From positions 10,415,540-10,479,539 of the forward strand of contig NC_135569.1 in the NCBI RefSeq assembly GCF_964340395.1: 64,000 nucleotides of DNA, read 5' to 3'. The notes below the pieces were generated by a model that was given only the letters and a program-made list of their open reading frames with translations, was not told the origin of the DNA and searched no databases. Below are positions 45,776-59,613 of the stretch, in pieces. A program made the position numbers and the translations under genes. The first letter of the stretch is position 1; each line of letters starts with the position of its first letter. Source of the DNA: Glandiceps talaboti. Lineage: Eukaryota > Hemichordata > Enteropneusta > Spengelidae.

Positions 45776-46033
45776 TAATTTTCTGGAGTGGCGTTCCCCT
45801 TCAATCTGAAACACCTCCTCTGTTGTTCATGTTCTTATTTCATATTGATCATAGCTGTATTATTTTCTGCTGCAATATAACATTTTGCGTTTCTTATATA
45901 CTGACCGTAGGGGGCGCTCAACATATCCACTTTCACAAAACCGAAAGTTGGTCCAATCAAACTACACAATTTTTTCAAATAAGATTTTGATTTTATTACT
46001 GTAACGGCAAAATCATTTACCATTATCACTAGT

Positions 46034-46039
46034 TTTATT
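46034..46039 (-). terminator. Candidate polyadenylation signal of the secreted-peptide gene
   Basis: AATAAA on the minus strand lies 241 bp after the stop codon of the 46280-48047 gene. Confidence 0.35.
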
Positions 46040-46279
46040 TTTTTTTCACGAATTGATTCTGTATTGTTTAATAACTTTCTGAAGTTACAAACTACATTAA
46101 TTTTCAAATAATTATTGAAAAATTCTTTATATCAATGTTATTAATATTGATTCTAGTGTTGATTAACGAAATATAAAAAAAAATGAATATTATTATGAGT
46201 TTTCAACCGGATTAGAAAGATTATTCATAATTCTACACTGCCAATACACGATGACCCATGACGTAGTGCGTCATCCAGG

Positions 46280-48047
46280 TCAATCTTCTTCTATCAACAT
46301 TTCCTCAAGCTCCTTAACCTCCAACCATTCTCTAAGTTCACGAGTATCAATACTGGTCAAATCCAGGGATCGAACCAAAGCTTTCACCTTGTCCACACCA
46401 CGTTTTTCTTCTAAATATACAGGTAGAAAAAGTTGAGGAAATTGTCAGTTAAACAATACAGCAATGGAAACCAAGACATATACAAGTTTTACTGTAACTG
46501 TTATAGGATATGAGTTTTTAGAATTAGAAATAAATTAGTGAGTTTTTGTCATGCGTGAATTTCATTTAACATGAAATTGAGAATACAGCACCTTTGCTCA
46601 AATTGGGGATATCATCACCTCATAGTAGTCTGTCCCTTGGTATTCTGTAGAAGTGTAAATCAGGGATGTTTTTCGTACTGTTCAGATATCGTGGAGAGCA
46701 AAAGTGCTCTATGATTAACCAAGTAACCTATACCATGTATACCCCCAAGTTACACAGAGACAGGAAGTAGAGCGCCACCATGGCACATTTTGAAAAGGCC
46801 TATTCGCGCGTTACAGAATGATTGTCTGGTGTTGTTGACTTAGAATGACAAATAACCAGAAGGGTGTGTTTTTACTGCCAGTAACACCAATACATTTTCA
46901 ACACAGACACTTTGTATAGTGTATTCTATTACAGTGTACTGGGCACTATCATTTGTTCACCTATTAAAAAAAATATCTCAAACTTGTATTTCTCATACAT
47001 ATAGACGCTATATATAAAATACGTCTAAATATGTGGTAATCATCTCTGTCTACCCAGTTAGCGTAGCATAACTTACCATCACCATTGTCAAAGTTGGATT
47101 TCATTGCTTCCATTTTTCTTTCTATATTTTCAAATAGAGGGGAAATGGACACATTGTGAATTAAATGCTTTAAACATGATAGAGAACTTTCAATCCAGAC
47201 TGAGCATGCTCAGACACAAAGGACTATGGGATTATCTGTGGTTATCTGTAGTTATCGTAATACCTAATCTGGAGCTACCGATAAAAAAAACCTCCCACAA
47301 TGGTCAGGGTGACTATGAATTGACCATTTGTGGTTAAAAACATTGTAACAGTATTGTTTACAATACCTTTCATTAGTATTTATTATCACATTTCCCATGA
47401 TGCAACATTCAACATGGCGGGTTTGCAAGTTCCCTATAACGTAGTGTCATGGATTTCAATTTTGTATATTTTGTTAGTTTGTCTGATGTTTGTTTGTTTG
47501 TTTGTTTGTTTGTTTGTTTGTTTGTATTCATTTAGTTGTATACCTGATACAGCAATCTGGTCAATAATGTAAACAATAACAATATAAGAAAAATAATTCA
47601 CTAATAACATTTTGTAAGATACTAACACTTCACTCTCACTGAATATTTTAACATGATTGAACATTTATTTGTCATAACACTATCACCTCAATTGTCCAAA
47701 TCAGTGACTGAACCATTTGAAAACCAGCACTAATAGCAACGATTCCACTATATATGTCTGTGAAGTCTTAAATACTGGCATGGTTTACTATACATGTATT
47801 ACTTTGTACGAGTATGGGGAAACCAATTATCTGGGCAATAAAGATTTGCATAATGCATATTAATTATGACATTAATTTGGACAAAATTTGAGGTGCTTGC
47901 ATAACGCTAGTGTACTGAAGGGAAGGTTTTAGATTATTATGAAATATAATACTTACGTTTGTAAATATTTCGGTAGATGGGAAAACCACCATCGGTCAAA
48001 CTAAGAACCATCAGTAATACTAATACCAATACCAGGGTTCGCTTCAT
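46280..48047 (-). CDS. Small secreted peptide precursor, 88 residues, three coding exons, unrecognised
   Basis: Exons 47957-48047, 47077-47121 and 46280-46410 join to 267 nt with the stop codon (TGA at 46280-46282), giving 88 residues. Both introns are phase 1 with proper GT-AG ends. Residues 1-19 or so (MKRTLVLVLVLLMVLSLTDG) form a clear signal peptide. The mature part starts near GGFPIYRNIYK, has basic clusters at KQRK (residues 30-33) and EEKRG (46-50), and ends in a 39-residue acidic, Cys-free, helix-prone tail with LREWLEVKELEEMLIEED. This layout, signal peptide plus prohormone-type basic cuts, suits a neuropeptide or hormone precursor, though no known family matches. The 45-nt middle exon is a symmetric cassette. 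A TATA box and a 5' UTR exon precede it. The small size and lack of a homologue I can name keep function open. Confidence 0.72.
46570..46804 (-). mobile_element. MITE-like element, family C copy 3
   Basis: It is the inverse of 9419-9688 and 44412-44673, with AAAAGGCCTATT at one end and the other end truncated. It lies in the second intron of the secreted-peptide gene. Confidence 0.68.
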
Positions 48048-48112
48048 GTTGACGTTATACTAAATAGAGGAAGACATAGACATATTTCTATAAGACTTGA
48101 CTATGCATGCAT

Positions 48113-48116
<4 letters not shown>

Positions 48117-48159
<43 letters not shown>
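48117..48159. repeat. CA microsatellite
   Basis: A perfect (CA)n run of about 42 bp lies in the predicted 5' UTR intron of the secreted-peptide gene. Confidence 0.95.
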
Positions 48160-48161
<2 letters not shown>

Positions 48162-48210
48162 ATATGAGCACTAAAATAAACCATTTGTATATTCCCTTCT
48201 CATTAATTAC

Positions 48211-48266
48211 CTGTGGATATGATGTGAAAAGAAACTTGCTATCAGATTATTTGTAGCTTTATATAG
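48211..48266 (-). promoter_or_regulatory. TATA box and 5' UTR exon of the secreted-peptide gene
   Basis: TATATAAAG on the minus strand at about 48257-48266 lies some 25-30 bases before a likely start of transcription near 48235. The short exon 48211 to about 48235 ends CCACAG before a GTAATT donor. The acceptor TAG at 48060-48062 then joins it to the coding exon 12 bases before the start codon. A TATA box fits a tissue-restricted gene, unlike the TATA-less SDHB side. Confidence 0.5.
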
Positions 48267-49989
48267 GAAAGTTAGTCTGCTCAATGCCCTGTGATTTTCA
48301 AGGCATTAAAGAAAGACATATTCGACAAATAGCCGCCATTGTCTTGACAAAAGTTCACCTAAACATGCATCATGGGAAATGTGATAATACATACTAATCA
48401 ATTAGTATTGTAAAAATGTTGATACGTCCAATCGAATATAGACAACATTTTGGCAATTAGACAATAGGAAACTTTGCTTTAAGTTTCATATAGTTTGGCA
48501 TATTTGCCAAGTAAGAGATATATCATATATGGTAACTATGGTAACTATATTTCACTCATAATTTTGAAACCTAAGAATGATATGTGTGGGGAACAGATAG
48601 TTTTGCGCTGACGGAAGGCATTCAGTGTACATCTGGTTAATGTCTTTCTCCAACATGTTAAAATTAGTTAACCTAACTGTCACGCGATGGTGATTAATAA
48701 CCTGCTTTCTCGAATTGAGATCAATGCCGTATTCAGCGAAAGAATGGACAAGTTACTTGAATGGGACTAGAAACATATATGAAATACCTGCTAGGTCAAA
48801 TTGTGTTCACTAAAGGGTACAGGGTAACAATACCCTAAGCAACCAAGAAACAGTTTCTTCAAGGTCATGAAATATTTCACATGTGATATTAGTACCAAGT
48901 CATTGAAATGTAACAAAATAGGCCCGACTTGCACCGGATTTTCTGTCGGATTGTCTTAGGAATGTCACAATTTCCAAACGTAAATAGTAAACAGAATGAA
49001 GTTGACATGTAAAGTTTTCGTCAAACAGTAATAAACAGTACCGTTTTATGCTTCTGAATTTGCATTACACCTGAGATGTTTGGTCAATGTACGTCCTGAA
49101 CAGAGTTAGAACAGATTTTCTTGGACACTTCTGACAGTAATTAAAGTGGTAAGTGAAACTTCTCTGTAGGTATAAGACGTGTTTCCCCCGGGGTGTTTCC
49201 TCACTAACTTAAAAGCGAAGAACGTTCTGTATTTGGTTTCCCCAAGTTGTGTGCTCTATTCTGAAATTTAAAGCAGCACATCGGTCATAATAAAAAATAT
49301 GTATTAGTATACAAATGTTCACTGGGTGTAGGTGACAGACCATGTATTCAATGCATGCAAATTAGGAGGGCGTGGCATGTTCATGATTGATAGAACCCAC
49401 CCACCCGCACCGCACAAAAATAGTTTACATAGAGTCAAACAGGGAGCAGTTGTCGATCATAAGAGGTTGTATATGTCAGTTTTGATTTCGGCGTTTTGGA
49501 TTTAGTATAGTCTGAATATAACTGTGTTGAACCTTCTACCCTAGCCTTCCTACGTCAAAAGTTTTGTGTATCTGTACACAGTACGTTGTTATATGAGAGC
49601 ACGTGCATGCTGGTATCGTTCGACTGACGTGTGACATGGCATATGCTAAACATAGCCAGCCCATCGTACAAATGATCACGTATATTGCAAAAGATAACAA
49701 CAGGGCTGGATAGGCAACTGGATAACCATTCAGCAAATGAACACATCTAACTAAGGCCACTAAACCTTAACGTTGTATCTACACAGAAATTGGCATTGTT
49801 TACATACATGTGAACTCTGGTGTTACGTACGCGTACGGAAATAAACCACTTGATGGTCAGAACTTTGGATGGGTAAGAGCTGACATCGTGATTGTGGTTT
49901 GAGGCATCTTGTTTGTCAATAATCAAAAACACTTCCATCAAGACATTTGTGTATTTGATGACCATTGAGCTGTAATCTTAATAGGTAAG

Positions 49990-50170
49990 AGTCATGAATG
50001 GGAACCTGGTAGGATAGAGGTCGTTACGTACTATGTGAATGATTCATAATCCTATGTACTTCCAGAGGCTGCAATGGATTGCATCTTCCCCTGGGAGGGT
50101 GTACAGGATTCTTGGTTCATGCAACGGATGATAATTGCAACCGCGGCTTTGAGAAAAGTGGGGGAAAGTA
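49990..50170 (+). mobile_element. SINE family 1, partial copy
   Basis: GGGAACCTGGTAGGATAGAG, AATCCTATGTACTTCCAGAG and GGCTGCAATGGATTGCATC match the central part of 4616-5052. Head and tail are missing. Confidence 0.6.
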
Positions 50171-53100
50171 CCCAGTTGGGGAAAATTGTTTGTTGTATAC
50201 ATTACTAAGGCACTTTGAAGTGGGCGCCCATTGCATGTAACCAATCACCATGACAACATCAGATCAGTACGCCAAGTGTGGGCTCGATTGTAAAATACGT
50301 CGACGTCGCCAAGCCAAGGCGTCCTTCATATCATCCCTCCCACTTGCTTGTTTGTGGAAAGAGATGAGAAGAGCGCCTACAACGGCTGATAGTTCAGTTT
50401 GTGGGGATGAGAAGAGCGCCCACAACAGCTAGCATCTTCAAGTGTCAAATGAAGTAACTACCACGGTGTATTCAAACTGATGGTTTGCTATATTTACAAT
50501 ATCTTTAAAATACGTTCAGTGTTTGCACTCTCATCCCTGAGTACTGGAGATCATCCAGGCAAGTCTTACACTTATTTAGCGAAGTCACCATGACAACGTG
50601 ACTACTTGGTATAGTTAGTTTAATCATGGTTTAAGGGAGTTGCACAGGCTAGGACGTTAGTTAAAATTCCCCATACAAATATGTAAATTCAATTCAATGA
50701 ATGTATTTATACACATTTGAATCATGAAGTACCACCCACTTCCATGCTTGAATGCTTCATACACTTGTAGTTCCCGTGATATCAACCCCTTGTAAACACT
50801 GCCAGTACTTGTGAAACGACCTAATACAAACTTTGTCATGTGTATACCATACAGCCTATTAGAGGTATATCTCCATGTACGTATATACTATGGAAGTACC
50901 ATGTTCTAACTTTGCTATGACGTGGCAAGGCATAACACATAACACATAACATACGATTTACGTTTACAGCGTAGACAAGTCAACAATGCCCTTTGCAAAC
51001 ACATCATTGTTATTCAAGAACACCGTCTGGTAACAATGAATGGCAGTTGTTTGACCTACACATAGACATTTACATTTCAATGTGTGGCATACCATCGGAT
51101 CACACTGTGTATCGCATCGGTCAACTTTTTCACTGGAGGTAGGTCAGTGTGAAACATGGCGGATGTCAGAGGAACGGTAGTATCAGAACAAGTTCACGAA
51201 TAGTTCTGTTGTACTTAATTCGTGTCAAGCACTGGTTGAGGGCGTTAAACGTGACCGTAAGTTACTGAATTTTAATCAATATTTAGCTGTCAATCAAATG
51301 TGTTTGTTATCGTAGATATCTGTGTCCATCTACAAATACTGTAAGTAATCACGGTCCGGCAATGATACCATGTTTAAATGTATTCTCTTTCCGGGTATCA
51401 TGTGATAACGACACATCGTGTCAGAGACCATTGAAAACAGGAAAGTTGTTAGACAGTATGCTGGTATAACATACGGGGCTAAGCAGCCATAAAACCGAAT
51501 TCATATGTATATGTATATATCAAAACTCTATGTCAACGAAGCCCTGTAATAACTGTCACGTGACCAAAAATCCGTAGGGTAATTTGAATATGATACCCAG
51601 CACTGCCCTCGGCACTTTGCGCTTTACACCAACAATGTTTCATGTACATGTTTGACATGTACTAGTATACCCGCATAGTGTCTTCTACTTTGTTGATCGT
51701 TAATCAACACCGTGTTTTGACAGACGGGCATGTCTGTATTTATCCACGACTAGACTCCACACCAACATTACATGTACTAAAATACATCATCTATCCGTGT
51801 TATTCGCGTGTTACATTTGGTGTCACTAGCCATACATAGCAGCGATATTACTTAAAACTTTACTTGGCAGAAAGGTACGTTTTTATTTCATCATTTTCTT
51901 GTGTGTGTCTGTATTCAGCGATATCAATGGTCAGACTGACACATATTACAATAGTGATTCTGTCATATATGCAATGATATACAAGAATTTTAATTGAAAC
52001 GTCCGCCCGGGAATACATCATTTATCAACCACATGGAACTGTCATTCGTTACGTGTATTCGATCATGTGTTCCATATGGTGCCTTACTATAGAATTCCAA
52101 CCACAGCAAAACACAAAGTGGGTACAATACTTGATACCATTTCTCTGTTTTTCACCTGTTGTCATGGTATTAGTATAACACAGTTATTAATTTGGCATTT
52201 AGGTTTGATTTTATGTCGATTCCTGACTTTAAAATGTTGCGGTCGTATTTGGATCCATGAGATTACTGTGATTGTATTTTACTATATATAGTATAGTACA
52301 TTATAAATTTCTTAGTAAATATAGTGTAAAAGAACAAAGCTGCTGCCACAGATGTTGTGTATGGTACTTTTCACTATCATATTTCACCAAGACAATACAT
52401 GCTCACTTAACATGCTCAGTATAATAATTTTGCTTTTATTAACAAATTGAACCAAATTCCTTACGCCATAATTGTCTTGAAGAGAAGAGGTACGGGATAA
52501 AAAGATAAAACGATAAATTAAAATTGACAAAAAAGAAAGAGAATTGTTTTGAAATACATACATAAATGTACAAATAACGCAAACTGATACCCTGAAGTAA
52601 TTCGATACTTGTATATATATATAGTGGCTACGTTTTGATAGTGGCTATGTTTCAGCTCCAGAAAGTGGTTATAGCATTTTGTATGTATTAGCGAGACCGT
52701 CTATTCCAAAACTAGGAGCTAGCTAGCTACATGCACCCGATTAATTTTCATTGTGTTCTCATCTCCAATACTTGTGAAAAAAAAATATCGTCTGCGTGAA
52801 AACACTGGAATAGCACTAGAACTCAAGCATTTGTGTACGACTCTACGAGGACGCTATACGGACTCATATGTCCATGGTGCGAGTTGGTGCTCCGTACTTT
52901 CACGCTCGCAACTTAAAAAAATATCTTCTTTATTTCATTGTATGACATCGTGTAGTTTTTCAGCTTCGAGTAGGTTATACTGAGTATAAGGTCTGATGGA
53001 AATCACCTTGATTCAATGAGCAATATTGAAACTGCGAGGCCGAATATTTCATTTTAATTCATGCCGTACTGATATCAAAATAGCAAATTATTGTTACCAG

Positions 53101-54060
53101 TGTTCAAGTCTTTATTTCATGAGGTCGTATCGTACATTGTTTAATTTCAATCAACATACAGTAAACCAAGGTTCGTTAGAAACCATCACGTTTTTTTTCT
53201 ATGACGTCATCGGTACACCCACCCCCACCCCTAAAACATACATGTACGGTAAAAAATAGTGCGTTCCTTTTATTTGTTTTTATTTTTAAAATAGACACCT
53301 CAGCTGTAAATAGAACGCTGTTTATATTATACTCCTCCGTTGGCCATGTTTGATTCACAGTATTAATTACCATTCAACAGGTGCACATGTTACGATTTAT
53401 TCGTCTCTGATAAGTTCCCAGCAGGACAGGAATATCGGAGAAAACAACAGGTGTTGGAGAGTAATTTATGACAGCAATCAAGTCATGTCGCAAATAGAAT
53501 TTACTTTTATATTTTAGATTGTACCTAAAATTTAAACGTTATATTTCGACTGATACTATAACTCATATGAATTTTAATTAGATTATTCGATAGTTATAGG
53601 TATAATGTGAAAAAAAATAGTGTGTAGTCTTGGAGTTTAACTTAGCCAACACATATATAGGACACTTGCATGGCTGTTTATTTGTTCCTAACAGATTGTG
53701 AACCAAAACTGTGTAAGGTTTAACTGATCCGTATTATCTTTCACAATAACTTCAAACAGATTTAAAAAATGAGAATTTTTTAACATTATTGTAATTATTA
53801 TAGAGCTATAGTGTGTATTATTACCCATCACTAAAGACTAACCGTAACATCGCACATTGCGTCATCGTCTTAGCCTTGGGCAGTTTGAGACTTAACTACT
53901 TCACAATTGTGACACGATGGAAATGGTACACCTGTTTGAAAGTGTTATATTGTTCAATGTCCTGAAAACGTTAGTGTACAGCACTACACCAATGTATATG
54001 TATGTTTATATCAATGGGTGTTGTGCCAGAAAAACGGCAAATGTTTGATTATTTCATTGC

Positions 54061-54435
54061 TAGGCCCAAAACAATTTTTTGGTTCCGGTTACCCCGGCAA
54101 CACCGCCTAGTTTTTCACTGCCGTCCCTAAACTTTTCTTTTTTTTACATATTCGAGGAAAAATAATAAAATCGCGAAAATTGTGGTCTTGCCAGAAACAG
54201 TGGATGTGGAAACCGACATCAACTTAAAAAAGACAATATAAAACAGCTCTTTCAATCTGTGATGGATGTAAATCTGATGGGAAGAAACCAATAACACAGA
54301 GACCATATGGAAAAAAACGGAAAACATAACCGTGACCTGAACTAGACACTTATACATTAAAAAAAGAATAAAATAAAAAAAATCTACCTACCCCACCTAT
54401 TCTAAAATTGTAATCGGAGCAACATATTATTTTAT
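54061..54435 (-). mobile_element. MITE-like element, family F copy 2
   Basis: It is inverted relative to 54911-55274, 476 bp away, so the two form a widely spaced inverted pair. Ends are TAGGCCCAAAACAA and GGTTCCGGTTACC on one side; the block GACCATATGGAAAAAAACGG and CTACCTACCCCACCTATTCT lie inside. Confidence 0.72.
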
Positions 54436-54910
54436 TAGATTTTAACCGTTTTCAAATTTCCAGACGTCTGATCTGATTTCATAAACCACGTGGCTCTTTT
54501 TAGCAAATAAAAATACATCATTTAGAAAAAAAATCGCAACTAAAGTTATCCGGCACAACACATTTTCCATGGAGAAGCCATGGTGTCGACTTTGGTTTCG
54601 TAAAAATGTTGTTTGAAAATTGTGTTTGTTAGATATTTTTAATTGATACATGGTACACGTTGAAACATGTCCATATATAGCTTTGAGTTGGCACTTCTCT
54701 ATGACAACGACATGAACAGAGGCAGTTGCCATGGGTACTTTTTTAAATTAACGGAAAACTAGTTGGTCCATTTCGGTAGTAGTGTAGCAAATAATTTCGT
54801 CATTTACAGTTACTGGTTGGTACATGTACATGTTCAAAGTGTTCTCCGAAGTTCATAACAAATCTCGGTGCGTATGTCGACAGTTTTCTTCTTTTCGTTT
54901 TAAGTTTACT

Positions 54911-55274
54911 GAGGCCAAACAAAAACAATTGTGTGGTTCCGATTACACTCAATTTTAGAATAGGTGGGTAGGTAGATTTTTATTTTATTTTATTTTTATA
55001 GAAATATTTTTTTCATATGTGAGTCCATTGTTTCCATATGGTCTCTGTGTTATGGTGTCTTCCCATCAGATGTACAGCCATTACAGATTGGAAGAACAGT
55101 TTTATATTGTCATTTTAAGTTGATGTCAGTTTACGCATCCACGATTTCTTGCGAGACTTCACAATTTTCGCGATTTTATTATTTTTTTCTCGAACTCGCA
55201 AACAAATATTTAGGGTCGGCATGAAAATCTAGGTGGGGGTCGGATAACCGGAACCAAACAATTGTTTAGGCCTG
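54911..55274 (+). mobile_element. MITE-like element, family F copy 3
   Basis: It is about 364 bp. Left end GAGGCCAAACAAAAACAATT then GTGGTTCCGATTAC; right end GATAACCGGAACCAAACAAT then TGTTTAGGCCTGAG, giving an inverted repeat of about 35 bp with mismatches. It is the best-bounded copy of the family. Confidence 0.76.
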
Positions 55275-57374
55275 AGCTTTATGCCGAAACCGGCTGGGAA
55301 CAGTGTCGTCGTAAACCACAGCCTCGAGCTCTTTTACGGCACGTAATCTCTGTTTGCGACAATACGGAAAATACACAACGGAATTCTATAAAGTGGGTGC
55401 ATTTTCAGTCATTTACAAAACGTTCCGTGCGTGTTTGTACAAAGTGGTGAAATATGTGTCTGTCACGATCCATGTATTGAATTTCGGAAAAATAATGATG
55501 GATATTAACTTGTAATTAAGTTTGCAATTTCCGGAAAATAATTACATATCTAATCTGTCTCAGTACCTGTACTTCAATTGGCAAATTTGTATTGATAATA
55601 TGTAATCGTCAGTTGACTTAATTACTCAAATTGATTGATATGCTAAATGGGGCTATTTTGTAACACGCATTAATTAACTGTTTCAGTTTGAGTTTGTGAA
55701 ATATGGAAATTTATTTTAAAAGACCCTTATGTTGTCATTGTGTATATAATTTGCGTCCCCATTGTTGCAAACTAAATACGCTTCTGACTCTGTCGGCGGA
55801 AAAGGTCCATTTTCTAAAATACCACAAAATCGTGATGGATCAACGCCTAACTTCCATACTAACACTTGCCGAATAGGTCACCTAAATATGATAAATGTGT
55901 ACGAACCTCACTTTCAAACATGTTGCCAAAGCTTGAAAAATCGCGAACGTGCTGTTATATTTTAATTTTTGAATTTTTTTTTTATAATTATAATTGTTGT
56001 TCGACGCAATGGCACAGTGGATAGCAAAATACATTAATCGGCTGGGTGTCAACATTCGATTAAAATATGACGTTGTGGGTATTTTATGGAAATGTGTAGA
56101 GAATCATGGTGTATATTCGTAAATATACTATTCTTGAAGCAGTGGTGTGGAAATGAAACGGGTTGGAGTACCATAATAATGAATGGAATGGTGATGTATG
56201 CATAGATGCCTACAGCTGTGCTGTAAAGATATATTTTAATAACCCTTTCCCTTCTATTTCCCCAAGGTATTTAAAGCTGCTGCACTAGGTGCAACTGGAA
56301 CGATTTTAAAAATGTTTTGTAATAGGTTCAATAACTTACTAGCAATAGTGTGTTCGTGCATCACCTATGGATAAACGTATATTTGTAGCAAAAGCACGTT
56401 TTGATTTTGTAAATTGAAATTCATTTTGAACAATTTTATGGTATGTAAATACGTATTTTGTATCTGTTTATGATAAGCAAGTACGACATTTATTGAAACT
56501 GAATTTCTATATTTTACGAACTCTCGAACCCTTTTCGCTAGAACAAACTGAACAGTTAATAATGGGTGTTAAAATTAGCCTTGTTTATCATAAAACAAAT
56601 GCAAAATCCTTTTCTGGAAAATAAATATGTATATGTCATAAAATCTTTCAACAACGGAGCAAACATCAAACATAGTTTACCAACACTATTATTTTGGTAT
56701 ACACGACTGTATATCATACGTCACCATACCCCAAGGTGTTTTTTTTCTCGGACCATCCTCCGAACCTAGCGGCCATGCTATATAAGGTATTTGATTACAC
56801 CGTGCTAAGATGGAGTAAAAGATAAACAGAAAATAAATTATTACAGTTTTACTAAATCTCAGTGATTATGATGGCGTGATTTGAAAATCAGTGTTGATCA
56901 TTTAAAGTTCGTTATTTCAACAACAACCTGTTTGTTAAATTCCCCAATTTAGTTTCCTGTAAATTTTAGCTGTTCAAATCACACAGTCACCTTGGTAACT
57001 GATTGTGGTATAGCCTTCAGACTACACACGAGGTTATTCTTTGTGTCGTTTGAATCTCATTGTGGAATACATGTACGAAAAGCTGTCAACCCATCCAGGC
57101 ATTTGTACTCAGAGGAATGGATAGATTTTGGCTAATTCAAAGCACATATGTCCCTGCTCTTTCAAACCTGCCGAGATAGAGAAAATACGAATATCAATTA
57201 CACGCCTTGATGATAGTGTTGCTATGGTGATGATGACGACAGCGGACCCATGTGATATGATTTTGATATTTTTATCAGACTGTTCATTTATGTAAAATAA
57301 TCCAATTTTTTTAACGTGATGTTTTTGTTACCTCTTCAAAGAGGGAGATAGTAACAGGAGGGAGAGAAAGAGAA

Positions 57375-57378
<4 letters not shown>

Positions 57379-57460
<82 letters not shown>

Positions 57461-57467
57461 AGAGTGA

Positions 57468-57537
<70 letters not shown>
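57379..57537. repeat. Compound GA/GT microsatellite upstream of the SLC7A4-like gene
   Basis: A (GA)n run of about 90 bp, a G run at about 57451-57460, then a (GT)n run of about 66 bp. It ends 60 bp before the AG at 57597 that probably starts the first coding exon. His-Thr and Leu-Ser frames here are artefacts. Confidence 0.95.
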
Positions 57538-57539
<2 letters not shown>

Positions 57540-57875
57540 CCTTGTCCTTGTATACAAACACATCTAAACTATTTTTGTCTATAATCATTCTTGCAGACTC
57601 GCCACAGTAATCTCATGTCCTGATTGACCTGACCACCAGTCGGTTTATACCAGAAAGTACAATAAGTGGAGAGAGATCAAAACACGATTGGACGTGTATG
57701 TATGAAGAAATCCGTCAGTGAAGGAAAGACAAGTTGCTGAGGACAAGTGACGTTATTCGGTGTCATGCACCTTTTCACGTCATCACCATCAACATCATAA
57801 TCCTAGAATTTAAGCTAGAATTGTAGCAGTTCAAATCATCTTTTGAAGTTATATTTTGCCACACAACTTTAAAAC

Positions 57876-59543
57876 ATGGCGTACTGTTTAGAATTCCTGA
57901 GCAAAATCAGCAGACTAAAAACGTTTGAAAATGATATGTTGGAAACGCCGTTGAAACGATGCTTAAGCACAATAGATTTGACTCTCCTAGGTATTGGAGG
58001 TATGGTTGGTTCTGGCCTTTACGTTCTCACTGGAACAGTTGCCAAGGATACCGCAGGACCAGCTGTCATCATCTCGTTCCTTATCGCGGGATTTGCATCA
58101 CTTCTCTCGGCACTGTGCTATGCCGAGTTCGGCGCCAAGATACCTAAAACAGGGTCTGCTTACGTTTACACGTACGTCACCATGGGAGAGATGTGGGCTT
58201 TCCTGATTGGCTGGAATATCATATTAGAATATTTAGTTGGCGGTGCATGTGTATCGCGAGCATGGAGTGGCTACTTTGATGAACTCGTAGGTTTTAGAAT
58301 TCGAAATTTCACGTACGAACATATAACTGGAGGACCATGGCATCATCCGCCACTCGCAGAGTACCCAGATTTCTTTTCCCTGGTTCTCATAGTTATTGTA
58401 ACTTTAGCTGTTGCACTTGGAGCAAACTTTTCAGCCAAATTCAACACAATATTTGCCTCTTTGAATTTGTGCGTTGTTCTATTCGTAATTTGCGTAGGAT
58501 TAGCCTTTGCCGATATCGACAATTGGAAGACTGATGGTGGTTTTGCTCCCTATGGAGTTTCCGGTATTGTGTCAGGAGCTGCAACATGTTTCTACGCCTA
58601 CATTGGCTTCGATGCAATAACGACTTCTGGAGAGGAGGCTAAGAATCCAGCAAAGAGCATCCCTATCGCTGTCATAATTGCCCTCATTGTAGCCAGTATA
58701 GCGTACGTCGGTGTTTCTACAGCGTTGACTCTGATGATACCTTATACCGATATCCAACCTGATGCAGCATTACCAGGTGCTTTTCATCAACATAATTTGC
58801 CTTGGGCGGAATACATAGTCGGGGTTGGCGCCCTCTGCGGTATCACAACTTCCTTATTGTCCAATATGTTCTCTTTGCCAAGGTGTATTTATGCGATGGC
58901 AAATGACGGGCTACTGTTCTCCTTTTTGGCCAGACTGCATCCCCGCACACAAGTCCCTGTTTTAGCTACAATTACGTTTGGCATTTTTGCTGGTATTTTG
59001 GCCCTTATCTTCGATCTGGAAGCCCTCGTCGAGTTCTTATCCATTGGTACGCTACTGGCTTACACCATCGTAGCAGCTGGCATCATCGTACTCAGATATC
59101 AACCAATCGAAATCAGCGAAACAGAAGATGATGACAATGACGAAATCCCAGCAGAGAAAACTAAAAAGAAGACTAAGAGTTCAACGACCCCTGGCGATAT
59201 AAGTCCACAAGATTTTGGACGGTTGAAAAAACGCTTTGAGTCTTTGAGATTCTTGATGGCTTATAAACCAGGAACAGTGCCTGCATTTTCTACTCTCATG
59301 ATGGGAATCTTTATGTTAGCATTGGCCTCGGTGGTGACCTACGGCAATGACGCAGTCTCCAAAGCTGAAGCCTGGGCCATCTTTCTCCTTGTTATTTTTG
59401 TAATCATTGTGATCATATCATTCACCGTCATATGTCTTCATTACCAAAACACTGATATTCAGACTTTCAAGGTAAGCGAGATTAGTGTAAACAGCAGAAA
59501 GTACCAAACACCTTCCATTCCAACATTAGTTTATGAATTTATG

Positions 59544-59613
<70 letters not shown>

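Larger units (their letters stand above)
48267..57378. other. About 9 kb without a supported gene
   Basis: No open frame here has family support, and splice-linked exons are not evident. It holds a partial family 1 SINE (49990-50170), a direct repeat of AGAGCGCC-containing blocks (50366-50432), and two family F MITEs (54061-54435, 54911-55274). A possible noncoding first exon of the downstream transporter lies near 51150-51258: CATGGCGGATGTC, then a GTAAGT donor. This last point is a guess. Confidence 0.45.

Noticed and set aside
45606-45990. His/Thr/Pro-rich open frames
   Set aside because: They arise from a 43-bp minisatellite.
50250-50432. A 60-codon Arg-rich open frame
   Set aside because: It crosses a local direct duplication with AGAGCGCC blocks and has no support as coding.
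54442-54732. A 96-codon minus-strand open frame
   Set aside because: There is no family similarity, no splice context and it starts next to a MITE; random open frame in AT-rich DNA.
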